A DNA stretch of 64,000 nt from Epilithonimonas lactis (GCF_900110605.1 NZ_FOFI01000005.1:235754-299753), one strand, 5' to 3'. Positions 51,210 through 59,647 are shown, numbered from the stretch's first letter. The notes: generated from the letters alone by a model not told the origin. Translations and numbers: made by a program.

Positions 51210-52277
51210 ATGAAATGGGTAAATGACATAACGAAATTATTAGGCATTGACTTTCCGATTGTTCAAGCACCAATGTTTGGCGTCACAACACCAGAAATGG
51301 TTGCTAATACTGCAAACATTAACTGCTTAGGTTCACTTGCTTTGGGAGACCTTGACGCTGAAAAAAGTGTGGAGGCTATTCGCAAAACGAAACGACTCAC
51401 GAGTAAACCGTTCGCAGTAAACTTTTTTGCTCACAACATTCCCGAAATCACGGATACTTTGAAAGCTGATTATGTAAAAGCAAAAATATTTGTAGAGCAA
51501 TTAGCGAAGCAAAACAACTTGATCATAACTATTCCTGAGCTGGACGAATTAAAAATCAATAGTTATGATGAACAAGTTGATGCCATCATTTCCGAAAATT
51601 GCAAAATTGTAAGTTTCACTTTTGGCAATCTTGACAAGCGAAGTATTGAAAAATTGAAAAGCAGTGGAACGGTTTTAATTGGCACTTGCACTTCAGTAGC
51701 CGAAGCAATGATTTTAGAAAAATCAGGAATTGACATTATTTGTGTACAAGGTTTGGAAGCAGGCGGACACAGAGGAAGTTTTGCTTTAGAAGATATTCCT
51801 AAAATTGGTGGTTTATCTTTATTGGCACAAGTAAGTGAAGCTATAAAAATACCAATCATTTACGCAGGGGGGATTTACAACTCAAAAACGTTATTAGCTT
51901 CAAAAACATTAGGTGCAAGTGGCTTTCAAATCGGAAGTTTGTTGTTGGGTTCTGCAGAAAGTGCGTTGGCAGATTTTGAAAAAAAACGATTGAGAAAAGT
52001 GAACGAATCCGAGATTATTCTGACAAAAAGTTTTTCGGGACGTTTTGCAAGAGGAATAAAGAATACATTCATAAATGCAACCGAACAAACAGAATTCATT
52101 TTGCCTTATCCCTACCAAAACAAACTAACAAGTGAATTGCGAAGAGTAGCAAAATACAATAAAAATGCAGACTTCGTGAATATCTGGGTTGGACAATCTA
52201 TCAATGAATTTAGTGGACAATCAACAGCAAAAATCATCCAAAACTTAATTGAACAAACAGAATGTGACAGTCGATAA
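51210..52277 (+). CDS. Cassette 14: nitronate monooxygenase-like flavoprotein
   Basis: 355 residues of the NMO/2-nitropropane dioxygenase TIM barrel. Opens MKWVNDITKLLGIDFPIVQAP; the FMN-binding patterns are GLEAGGHRGSF and IPIIYAGGIYNSKTLLASKT with GASGFQIGSLLLGS. It probably oxidises nitronates or related compounds, or acts as an NADH:quinone-type oxidoreductase. It is the last cassette; its stop TAA is part of the CGATAAC box of a truncated site. A metabolic gene, unlike most of the array. Confidence 0.9.
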   Translation: MKWVNDITKLLGIDFPIVQAPMFGVTTPEMVANTANINCLGSLALGDLDAEKSVEAIRKTKRLTSKPFAVNFFAHNIPEITDTLKADYVKAKIFVEQLAKQNNLIITIPELDELKINSYDEQVDAIISENCKIVSFTFGNLDKRSIEKLKSSGTVLIGTCTSVAEAMILEKSGIDIICVQGLEAGGHRGSFALEDIPKIGGLSLLAQVSEAIKIPIIYAGGIYNSKTLLASKTLGASGFQIGSLLLGSAESALADFEKKRLRKVNESEIILTKSFSGRFARGIKNTFINATEQTEFILPYPYQNKLTSELRRVAKYNKNADFVNIWVGQSINEFSGQSTAKIIQNLIEQTECDSR

Positions 52278-52400
52278 CAAGGGTTTATCTCATTATTATC
52301 TATTGTTTTTTTAGGTTTCGATGATTGCCTTGCAGTTTGCATCTCGCGGGCTAAGTACTAAATTCAACGGTAGTTGCTCAATCAAAATTTTATCTTAACT
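52272..52400 (+). repeat. Truncated attC-like site 14 and remnant
   Basis: Opens CGATAACAAGGGTTT like the other sites, then diverges completely. A remnant at about 52349-52394 (GCGGGCTAAGTACTAAATTC, then AACGGTAGTTGCTCAATCAA) resembles the left arm and loop of another copy. No right-hand GTTRRRY box was found, so the array ends here. The rest of the spacer up to 52512 holds nothing recognisable. Confidence 0.6.
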
Positions 52401-52512
52401 TTATTAATAATAATTGATGACGATTTTCGCCGACTTTAATTTTCAAAGTGATAATTGATGTAATAATCCTTCATTAATCATTAAAAATTTGAAACACTTT
52501 AAACACAACGAG

Positions 52513-52944
52513 ATGGAAAAAACTAAAACTACACTAAGAGGTTTAGCGACCATCAGCTTCTTTGCTGAAAATTTACAGGATGCAACAAACTGGTACACCG
52601 AACTTTTAGGCATCGAACCTTACTACACTTTTCCAGACAAGGAAAATCCTGCTTATGTTGAGTTTCGTATTGGAGATTTAGAGCACGAATTGGGCATCAT
52701 CGACAAGAAATATCAGCCCAAACTTGCTTCGGGCAAAATTGGTGGCGCAGTTGCCTTCTGGCACGTGGACGATATTCAACAGGTTCTTGAAAAATTAATG
52801 AAAATGAAGGCGAAAGAATACGAAAAAATCACCGAAAGAGAAGACGGATTTATTACGGCCTCTGTGATAGACCCGTTTGGTAACATCTTAGGAATTATGC
52901 ACAATCCCCATTATTTGGAAATTTTAAAATCATTGAACAAATAA
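52513..52944 (+). CDS. VOC-superfamily (glyoxalase-like) protein
   Basis: 143 residues from the ATG at 52513; the extension to 52489 would start with TTG. GLATISFFAENLQDATNWYT, then ELLGIEPYYTF, and the C-terminal FITASVIDPFGNILGIMHNP show the paired VOC motif. It lies directly behind the cassette array but lacks a downstream attC-like site, so it belongs to the flank. Substrate unknown. Confidence 0.86.
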   Translation: MEKTKTTLRGLATISFFAENLQDATNWYTELLGIEPYYTFPDKENPAYVEFRIGDLEHELGIIDKKYQPKLASGKIGGAVAFWHVDDIQQVLEKLMKMKAKEYEKITEREDGFITASVIDPFGNILGIMHNPHYLEILKSLNK

Positions 52945-53029
52945 AAACGGTAGCGCAAAAATGGTTATCAACAAACCGTTAAAACATTTCATTTATCAAT
53001 ATCATTAACAACAATAAAAAACACACATT

Positions 53030-53653
53030 ATGATTATTTTTGGAACAAGAGCCAGAACATTGGTCCCAAAGGAAAACAAATCCTACGACTGCGATTACTG
53101 TCAGACAAAAGGCAGTGTCACATTTGCTTTTATCGCGCGCTATTTTCATATTTTTTGGATTCCGGTTTTTCCAATCTCGAAAAAAGGAATCAGCCAGTGT
53201 AGTCACTGCAAACAAGTGCTGTACGAAAAGGAAATGAGCCCAAGGATGAAGCAAGATTACGCCAATGCATCTGCGAGTGCAAAAAGACCGATTACCCACT
53301 ATTTTGGACTGTTCATTATTGGCTTAATTTTCTGCACCGTCATTTACGGCATTACCACCAATTCTATCAATGAATCCAAATATTTAGCCGAGCCAAAGGT
53401 GAATGATGTTTATGAAATCGAGAAAAATGGTTCCTACACGCTTTACAAAATTTCGGAAGTAAAAGGTGACACCTTGATTTTCAAACCGCATAATATGGTG
53501 GCGGAGAAATATACGAAACTTTCCGAATTGCAGAAGAAACATAAAAATGACTATTCTGAGGAAACGATAAAATTTACCAAATCTCAAATCAATTCGATGA
53601 AAGAAAGTTCTAAAAGTGATTTTGGAAAGATTTATAGTATTAAACGCGAGTAG
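53030..53653 (+). CDS. Zinc-ribbon membrane protein
   Basis: 207 residues. MIIFGTRARTLVPKENKSYD is followed by CDYC and a second CSHC pair (near residues 21-24 and 57-60), forming a zinc ribbon around a hydrophobic stretch typical of this family (FIARYFHIFWIPVFPISKKG). One membrane helix follows (YFGLFIIGLIFCTVIYGITT), then a charged C-terminal domain (NDVYEIEKNGSYTLYKISEV). Function unknown; a frequent accessory protein in flavobacteria. Confidence 0.8.
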   Translation: MIIFGTRARTLVPKENKSYDCDYCQTKGSVTFAFIARYFHIFWIPVFPISKKGISQCSHCKQVLYEKEMSPRMKQDYANASASAKRPITHYFGLFIIGLIFCTVIYGITTNSINESKYLAEPKVNDVYEIEKNGSYTLYKISEVKGDTLIFKPHNMVAEKYTKLSELQKKHKNDYSEETIKFTKSQINSMKESSKSDFGKIYSIKRE

Positions 53654-53676
53654 AGCATTTATCTAAACTGTAAACC

Positions 53677-54192
53677 TTGATTGAAATCAATTTTAAAAGA
53701 AGCGCTTTCAACACCAGCATTAGTCTTTTTGTTGGCGCGATTCTCATTTGTTCCTATTTAATCTACAAAGAATACAATATTCCTGAAAGAATTGCACTGA
53801 GTTTGTTTCTCATTGCTACTGTATTTGTCTTAATATTTAGATTAAAACAATTGCACAAATTGTACAGTTCAGGAAATAATGTTGCGCTGAAAATTGATGA
53901 ATTCGGTATTGAAAACAATACGCAAGCTAAAAGTTATTTCATCAGCTGGAGTGAGATTAGCGCCTTTGAAATCGGACATTTCAGAACCCGCCAAATCTAT
54001 ATTAAACCAATAAATCCAAATCACTTTCCGCGCAAAAAATATTTTGGATTTTACTTCACTTCCAAGCCGGAACTTTTGTGGATTGACAGCGATATGATTG
54101 ATATTAAACGAGATGAGTTAATTAACATTTTAAATAGAGAACTTCATAATTATAATAACAACAACAATTCCGTTAATACAAATCAATCATAA
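53677..54192 (+). CDS. STM3941-like membrane protein
   Basis: 171 residues, apparently from a TTG start. Two membrane helices (TSISLFVGAILICSYLIYKE, IALSLFLIATVFVLIFRLK) are followed by a PH-like domain (ALKIDEFGIENNTQAKSYFI, then SWSEISAFEIGHFRTRQIYI). This order matches the STM3941 family. The tail is Asn-rich (NNNNNSVNTNQS). It lies 23 bases after the zinc-ribbon gene and probably shares its transcript. Confidence 0.7.
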   Translation: MIEINFKRSAFNTSISLFVGAILICSYLIYKEYNIPERIALSLFLIATVFVLIFRLKQLHKLYSSGNNVALKIDEFGIENNTQAKSYFISWSEISAFEIGHFRTRQIYIKPINPNHFPRKKYFGFYFTSKPELLWIDSDMIDIKRDELINILNRELHNYNNNNNSVNTNQS

Positions 54193-54211
54193 AAACTCAA
54201 AACATCAAAAG

Positions 54212-54706
54212 ATGAAAAAACTATTACTAACTTTATTTTTTTCAATCAGAATTTTCGCTTCTGCACAAGAATTGCCAACCGAACCAGCAAAAGGTTTTGC
54301 CTTCCCTATCGGAACAAAGTTTACAATCAAACTACATCCTACCGACTCTACTAATTTTGATTTTTCAATCATCGAATTTGAACCATTTCAAGAAATAATC
54401 GATAGTTGGGAAAAAAGTAAACTGTTTAAGGAAAAAGGCCTGGATGGAACGATAGAATTTTACTTTTGTTTAGGAACACACGGCAAGACCGAAGAAGAGA
54501 AACAAAAAAATATGAAAGTGTTGCTTGTGATGAAGAACAGAACAAAATATGCTCTTTCCTACAAATCAGATATCCAGACTGTTGAGGATGGAGAATTCAA
54601 AGAAACATCGAATGTCGGAACTTTTCCCAATGCACAAGGAACAGAAATTTGGCCATATATGATTCAGCAAATTGGTTTGCACGATTTCGCGATAATGAAG
54701 CAGTAA
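54212..54706 (+). CDS. Uncharacterised secreted protein
   Basis: 164 residues with a signal peptide ending near SAQ (LLLTLFFSIRIFASAQ). The mature protein opens ELPTEPAKGFAFPIGTKFTI and is soluble with short strands. No domain was recognised. It starts 19 bases after the STM3941-like gene, so it is probably in the same transcript. Confidence 0.7.
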   Translation: MKKLLLTLFFSIRIFASAQELPTEPAKGFAFPIGTKFTIKLHPTDSTNFDFSIIEFEPFQEIIDSWEKSKLFKEKGLDGTIEFYFCLGTHGKTEEEKQKNMKVLLVMKNRTKYALSYKSDIQTVEDGEFKETSNVGTFPNAQGTEIWPYMIQQIGLHDFAIMKQ

Positions 54707-54792
54707 AATAATTTCCCAGAAGAAAATTCTTCACACATTGCCAGAACAAACAATCCCATTCTTGGAAAGCATTTTGCTGTTCCTTTCCTAAA

Positions 54793-55422
54793 ATGAAAGT
54801 TATGAGAATCCTTTGTTTTTCAATTCTATTTTTAGCAATTACCTCTTGCGCGACGAAAAAATACACCAAAGCCAACTTACTTCCAAAAGGCATAAAATCT
54901 GCAACGGAAGAAGTCTATGACGTTTCAAATGGTCAAAGAAAACTTCTCCAGAAAAAGGAAATGGTCTTTACCAAAAATGGCAGAATCAAATCTTCCAAAA
55001 CCGTTGATTCTGACGGAAAATTGTTGCAAACCACCGAAAAGAAACTTTGGTTCACGGTGGAAAGATATCCCGACAAAGATTCCTACTATTGCAAAACGCG
55101 ATGGAAACCGAATCAGCGGGAACGCATCAGTTGCTACACGCAAAAGCAATACAAACAGAACGAAAGCATCTACCATTACAACAAAAATGGAAGCATCGAC
55201 AAAATAGTTGACAATTTTGACACCTTCCACACGCGTCAATTTCATTATGCTAATGATGAACTTTCCAAGATTGTTATCACCGGAAAAGACAATCAGAAGA
55301 TTGATGAGCTATCGATAAAATGCATCTCAGAAGACGAAAAAGGAACTTGCCTGAAACAAACCAGAGCTTCTATAAAATCAAACAAAAAAGAAGAAATTTT
55401 GATTAATCCGAAATATGATTAA
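54793..55422 (+). CDS. Uncharacterised lipoprotein
   Basis: 209 residues. The lipobox is LAITSC (Cys19, or Cys16 from the second ATG). The mature part has strand-rich segments of the MORN-like or YD-like antitoxin-repeat type (KKEMVFTKNGRIKSSKTVDS, ESIYHYNKNGSIDKIVDNFD). No specific function. It ends just before a hairpin-rich spacer that separates it from a convergent gene. Confidence 0.7.
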   Translation: MKVMRILCFSILFLAITSCATKKYTKANLLPKGIKSATEEVYDVSNGQRKLLQKKEMVFTKNGRIKSSKTVDSDGKLLQTTEKKLWFTVERYPDKDSYYCKTRWKPNQRERISCYTQKQYKQNESIYHYNKNGSIDKIVDNFDTFHTRQFHYANDELSKIVITGKDNQKIDELSIKCISEDEKGTCLKQTRASIKSNKKEEILINPKYD

Positions 55423-55424
55423 GA

Positions 55425-55575
55425 GCCTGTTTAAAAATGATTCAAAAATAAACTTCTCAAAACGTTTTCTTTCTCCTAACCCTAAAGTGGAAAAACGCCT
55501 TTTGAATTTCATCAAAATTACTCCCTTTAGGGTTGGGGAATAATTTTGATGAAATTTAAACAAACTCTAAGTTTA
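55425..55575. repeat. Inverted-repeat spacer, probable bidirectional terminator
   Basis: AATTTCATCAAAATT and AATTTTGATGAAATT form perfect 15-base arms around TACTCCCTTTAGGGTTGGGG. An earlier CTCCTAACCCTAAAG can pair with CTTTAGGGTTGGGGA. The block lies between convergent genes. The opening GAGCCTGTTTAAA and the strong pairing could also mark a small mobile remnant. Confidence 0.6.
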
Positions 55576-55579
55576 ACTA

Positions 55580-57058
55580 TTAAAACTTAAACAAACTCTT
55601 GATAAAATCCTTGTTCAAAAATTTGTCCAACGGATAGATTTTCAGGAAGTAATTTCCGATGAAAAGCAGAATCAAAACGACGCTTGGTTTGTAGAAAAGA
55701 TTTAAAATATTATGTTCGAAATCTGGCAAAAGAATCGCCACATTGATTGACAGAAATCCCAAAATCAAAGCGTACATCATCTCGATTCCCAATGGAAAAA
55801 CTTTGAATTTGACGTAATTAAAAGTGATTTTGGTGATGTTGTACAAGGAAAGAGAAATGGCATAAGCAAGTGCAATTCCGAGAATTCCCAAATCTGTGTA
55901 AGTCAGGAAAATCATATTAAGACTAATCGTAAGAATTGCTAAAATCAACATTACAACAATATTGAATTTGTAAAACTTGGATAATGAGATAATATGACTG
56001 TTAAAACCTGTCGCCAAATCAAACAACATTGCAAATCCTAGAATCCAAATGATAGGCTCTGCTGTTCTTAGGTCTTCACCATTTTTCATAAAGTCTGCCA
56101 AGTACGGAAACCCAACAGCTATACAACAGAACAAAACCAAACCAAGAAAGAATAGACTTAGCGAAGTTTTTTTGTGAAACCTATCGAGTTCTTCGTAATC
56201 GCCGTTCGCAAGAACTTTGTTGATAATTGGCGCAGAAAGATTGAACAATCCCATTTGCGGAACAACGATTAAGGAAATAATAGAATAAATGTTATTATAA
56301 ATCCCGTTTTCCTCAAAGTTGATAAACTCGCCAATCATAATACTATCAATCTTAATGGCTACGTAGCTACCGATGTTTCCGAGAAAACCGAACAAACTAT
56401 AAGTAAAAATCTGTTTGTAAAAATTATCTTTTTTAAAATATGCTACATCAAAATCTGGTTTTATCTTTTCTAATTTATTAGTGTAAAATCCGTAACCGAA
56501 AAGTGAAATCACAAACATCATAAAGAAAAATCCATAAGCACTTTTCTCTGCAAATCCCATAAAAAAGAACAGACAAAACGCACCAAGATTCGCAATTTTT
56601 GGGACGAAATTCTCGAAGATATTTGGAATTACTACCCTTTTATAATTGGTCAAAAACTTGTTAAAAACTGATGACAAAGCGAGAACCAAAGCCAAAGGTA
56701 AAATCATTTTTTTCATCTCCCAAATTTTAAATTCTTTCAAACTGGGAAAAATATATGCAAGAAGAAAATAGATTCCGACAATAATAGCAAAATTAATAAA
56801 AATCGCCAGCAAACTGAGCGACAACATATTGTGGTGTTTCCCATCAGCATTCACTTTGCTGAAGAATTTAACGTTGGAAAAACTGAGTCCAAAAACCACG
56901 ATTGGAACTATCATTTCGGCAGTTGGCAAAATGTAACGGAGCTTTCCATAAAACTCCATATCGTACGGAAAAATGAAAATCGCCGAAAACGTTCCCAGCA
57001 AAAAACCGAGATAACCAATGATGGAATATTTTATACCTTGTCTTGCAACAACACTCAT
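55580..57058 (-). CDS. Oligosaccharide flippase (Wzx/MATE-like)
   Basis: 492 residues with about 12-14 membrane helices (for example GYLGFLLGTFSAIFIFPYDM, FINFAIIVGIYFLLAYIFP, INVAILLPDFEHNILNLF between them). Polar Lys/Arg positions in loops fit lipid-linked oligosaccharide flippases of the PST/MVF group. It probably moves undecaprenol-linked sugar chains across the inner membrane. It starts 9 bases after the FkbM methyltransferase gene. Confidence 0.85.
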   Translation of the reverse strand: MSVVARQGIKYSIIGYLGFLLGTFSAIFIFPYDMEFYGKLRYILPTAEMIVPIVVFGLSFSNVKFFSKVNADGKHHNMLSLSLLAIFINFAIIVGIYFLLAYIFPSLKEFKIWEMKKMILPLALVLALSSVFNKFLTNYKRVVIPNIFENFVPKIANLGAFCLFFFMGFAEKSAYGFFFMMFVISLFGYGFYTNKLEKIKPDFDVAYFKKDNFYKQIFTYSLFGFLGNIGSYVAIKIDSIMIGEFINFEENGIYNNIYSIISLIVVPQMGLFNLSAPIINKVLANGDYEELDRFHKKTSLSLFFLGLVLFCCIAVGFPYLADFMKNGEDLRTAEPIIWILGFAMLFDLATGFNSHIISLSKFYKFNIVVMLILAILTISLNMIFLTYTDLGILGIALAYAISLSLYNITKITFNYVKFKVFPLGIEMMYALILGFLSINVAILLPDFEHNILNLFYKPSVVLILLFIGNYFLKIYPLDKFLNKDFIKSLFKF

Positions 57059-57067
57059 AGTTTCAGT

Positions 57068-57937
57068 TTAAAGTTCTAAGTTTTTGTCAGTCTGTGGTTC
57101 TTGAAGACTTGGTAAAAATATGATGTTATTGATGTAATCTTTGTAATTCTTCACGTTGTCAGGATTTTGCTGATTCAGAAATTCTTCTGTCAAAGTTTTC
57201 AACTTTAGAGATTCTCTGTCGAGATAATTGACGGAAAATCCCCACTCGGCAATTTCGGAAATCAAAGTCCATAGATTGTCGTCGTGATGGCGTTGTTCCA
57301 TTTCCACCATCAAAATTGGCTTGAACTTCTCAATCGTTTTTTTCGCGCCACGCAAAGTCTGCATCTCATTGCCTTCCACATCAATTTTGACGAAATCGAG
57401 CTGTTGAAAATTCAATTTGTCAGTCTGAGCATTTCGACTTCGCTCAATATAAACTTCGTCGAAGACCAAGTCATCCAAAGGCTTCACCTCTACTTTTTGA
57501 AGAATCGTGTTTTCCTCATTTTTCTCTTTGATAGAAGTCTGCAAAGTTCCTCTTGTATGGATTTTTTCACCATTGATGACAGGAATTTTGAACTCGGCGA
57601 TTGTGGAAATATCAGACAAGGCAACTGACGACAAATTGACTTTCGGGAATAATCTTCCCAATCTTTTGAACAATTGCGGATTGGGTTCGAAAGCGTAAAT
57701 ATTTTCTGGTTTCAAGTGGTTTTCCAAAGTGAAAAGATAGGCGCCAACATTTGCTCCAACATCCATAAACACAGCATCTTTCGACAGAATATTTTTAATC
57801 CAAAGAAACTCAGGTTCCACTTTCCTTGCCAACAGATTATGAGCATCCAGACCTTTCAGTTTTTTGAAAAATCGGCTTTTGTAGAAGGTTGGCGAAATGT
57901 ATTGTAGATTCTCAGCAAGCTTACTGTAAACGCTCAT
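57068..57937 (-). CDS. FkbM-family methyltransferase
   Basis: 289 residues. The SAM motif is AVFMDVGANVGAYLFTLENH, with IYAFEPNPQLFKRL and the FkbM hallmark QLDFVKIDVEGNEMQTLRGA. Such enzymes methylate sugars on exopolysaccharide or glycan precursors. Located immediately upstream of the flippase gene, it probably belongs to a surface-glycan pathway. No other glycosyltransferases are in the window. Confidence 0.9.
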   Translation of the reverse strand: MSVYSKLAENLQYISPTFYKSRFFKKLKGLDAHNLLARKVEPEFLWIKNILSKDAVFMDVGANVGAYLFTLENHLKPENIYAFEPNPQLFKRLGRLFPKVNLSSVALSDISTIAEFKIPVINGEKIHTRGTLQTSIKEKNEENTILQKVEVKPLDDLVFDEVYIERSRNAQTDKLNFQQLDFVKIDVEGNEMQTLRGAKKTIEKFKPILMVEMEQRHHDDNLWTLISEIAEWGFSVNYLDRESLKLKTLTEEFLNQQNPDNVKNYKDYINNIIFLPSLQEPQTDKNLEL

Positions 57938-58033
57938 AAAGTTGTTTCATAAAGAAATGAACGGCAAAGAAAAGGGATTTATTTTACAAATCATAAAATT
58001 TTGTTAAAATAATAAAGTCGAAGCAGTGACCAT

Positions 58034-58900
58034 TTATTTGAAAAAATTATTTTTTGCGATGTAATCTGTACTGATTTTCAAGCTTTCGAAAATATCTTTA
58101 TCGCTGGAATCCTGTTCTAAAAACCAATGTTTCAGTCCAGCTTTTTCTCGCGCTTCGAAAATAGTTTTGAAGTCAATCGTTCCGTTTCCGATTTCTGTAA
58201 AATCTTTGGTTCCAGCTTTCATATCCTTCACGTGCCACAGCGGGAATCTTTTGTGATATTTTTCAAAATAATTGAGAGGATTTAATCTCGCTTTCGCCAT
58301 CCAATAAAGGTCGAGTTCCATTTTGACCAAATCAGGAGACGTATTATCTAAAATGAAATCGTAAACAGTTATCTCATCAAACTTTTCAAATTCAAAATCG
58401 TGGTTGTGATACGCAAATTGGATTCCTGCTTTCTTGGTTATTTCGCCAGATTGATTGAGCAATTCGGGCAGTTTTTTGTAATGTTCCAAAGTTCTTTCTT
58501 CTTCGAAAAGATAAGAACAAACCATATATTTTGACCCGATGAAATGCAAATCTTCGACAGATTTTTCCCAATCGTTGAGCAAAGTTCCTTTAGTACTATG
58601 AACAATTCCCGTCGTGTGATGCGAGCTGATGACTTCCAAACCGACATTTTTCAATATCGATTGAAATTCCGTTCTGGTTTTCCCGAAGAAAGTTCCGTCG
58701 TAACCATAAATTTCGACTTGATTAAATCCCAACTCGGCTAACTTTTCCAACGCTTTTTCCAAGTTCGCAGAAATCGCATCCCGAACCGTGTACAATTGGA
58801 TGGCTAAAGGTTTTCTAATGTTCATCATATTTGAAGTTCCACAAGCATACAATCCTAAAAATCCCAACGAAGACAAGGCGATAAAATCTTTTCGGTTCAT
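58034..58900 (-). CDS. Sugar phosphate isomerase/epimerase-like lipoprotein
   Basis: 288 residues of the xylose-isomerase-like TIM barrel. The N-terminus ALSSLGFLGLYACG has a lipobox (Cys20), so it is probably a periplasmic lipoprotein. QVEIYGYDG, VISSHHTTG, FAYHNHDFEFEKF, VKMELDLYWMAKA and LWHVKDMKAGT carry the Glu/His/Asp metal ligands. Related proteins process oxidised sugars such as 3-keto glycosides. No partner is adjacent. Confidence 0.87.
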   Translation of the reverse strand: MNRKDFIALSSLGFLGLYACGTSNMMNIRKPLAIQLYTVRDAISANLEKALEKLAELGFNQVEIYGYDGTFFGKTRTEFQSILKNVGLEVISSHHTTGIVHSTKGTLLNDWEKSVEDLHFIGSKYMVCSYLFEEERTLEHYKKLPELLNQSGEITKKAGIQFAYHNHDFEFEKFDEITVYDFILDNTSPDLVKMELDLYWMAKARLNPLNYFEKYHKRFPLWHVKDMKAGTKDFTEIGNGTIDFKTIFEAREKAGLKHWFLEQDSSDKDIFESLKISTDYIAKNNFFK

Positions 58901-59031
58901 TATCGATTTTAAATTTGATTAAAGGTATATATTTTTCGAAGTATTAATCAACTTAAAAATTCCAAAATTTTAATAATCATCCTCATAGATAGATTTGTAA
59001 AAAATCACATTACAAATCCCCAAACTTGTTT

Positions 59032-59039
59032 TAAATTTG
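59032..59039 (+). promoter_or_regulatory. Candidate -7 box for the glutathione peroxidase gene
   Basis: TAAATTTG matches TAnnTTTG, 38 bases before the ATG. The -33 element was not found at normal spacing. Confidence 0.35.
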
Positions 59040-59077
59040 ATTTTTAAATTGTCTTTAAAAAAATTTAAATTACTTTT

Positions 59078-59611
59078 ATGAAATACTTACTTATAATTAT
59101 GTTTTCACTTTTCGGATTTTCAAAAAACAAAGCGCAGGCAAAATCGATTCACAGTTTCAAAGTAGAAGCCTTGGACGGCTCTACAATTGACTTTTCTAAA
59201 TTCAAAGGCAAAAAAATATTGGTTGTGAACACGGCCTCGGAATGTGGTTTTACACCGCAATACAAAGATTTGCAAAAATTGGCGGACACTTATAAAAACA
59301 AATTGGTGGTCGTAGGTTTTCCAGCAAACAATTTTGGAGGACAAGAACCAGGTTCCAACAAAGAAATTGCAACGTTTTGCCAAAGAAACTATGGCGTGGA
59401 TTTCCCGATGGCTTCTAAGATTTCTGTAAAAGGTGACGACATCGCGCCCATCTACAAATTCCTGACAGACAAGAAAGAAAACGGTGTGAAAAACACAAAA
59501 ATCCTATGGAACTTCACTAAGATTTTGCTTGATGAAAAAGGAAATGTGATTGACAGCTTTATCAGCACCACCAACCCAACGAGCGAAAGCATCACGAAAT
59601 ATTTGAAATAG
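59078..59611 (+). CDS. Glutathione peroxidase family (exported, Cys type)
   Basis: 177 residues. A signal peptide precedes the thioredoxin fold. The peroxidatic Cys56 is in NTASECGFTP, with GFPANNFGGQEPGSNKE and the Trp in LWNFTKILLDEKG as the other catalytic elements. It uses Cys, not selenocysteine, and probably takes electrons from thioredoxin. Located in the periplasm if the signal is real. A convergent terminator separates it from the PepSY-like gene. Confidence 0.92.
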   Translation: MKYLLIIMFSLFGFSKNKAQAKSIHSFKVEALDGSTIDFSKFKGKKILVVNTASECGFTPQYKDLQKLADTYKNKLVVVGFPANNFGGQEPGSNKEIATFCQRNYGVDFPMASKISVKGDDIAPIYKFLTDKKENGVKNTKILWNFTKILLDEKGNVIDSFISTTNPTSESITKYLK

Positions 59612-59647
59612 ACGGAAGTCGGAAGATGGAAGTCAGAAGTCAAAAAA

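Larger units (their letters stand above)
38546..52283 (+). mobile_element. Integron-like cassette array: recombinase, attI-like site, 14 cassettes
   Basis: A minus-strand tyrosine recombinase (38546-39613) is followed by an attI-like junction (39790/39791) and 14 plus-strand cassettes with one gene each. Junctions fall at GTT sites 40839, 41517, 42866, 43820, 44665, 45650, 46354, 47075, 48143, 48892, 49548, 50250 and 51176. Thirteen complete sites of about 132 bp and one truncated site separate the genes. Cassette starts mirror their own downstream site (for example TTAGCTACA with TGTAGCTAA; GTTATGCGATATTT with AAATATCGCATAAC). The divergent recombinase, uniform gene orientation, promoterless single genes and foldable end sites are all integron features. 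The cassettes look more A+T-rich than the flanks. Confidence 0.85.

Noticed and set aside
52513-52944. VOC gene as a fifteenth cassette
   Set aside because: It has no attC-like site after it and no GTTRRRY junction before it; only a degraded remnant of a site lies upstream.
59078-59611. Selenocysteine glutathione peroxidase
   Set aside because: The active-site codon encodes Cys (NTASECGFT); no in-frame TGA is present.
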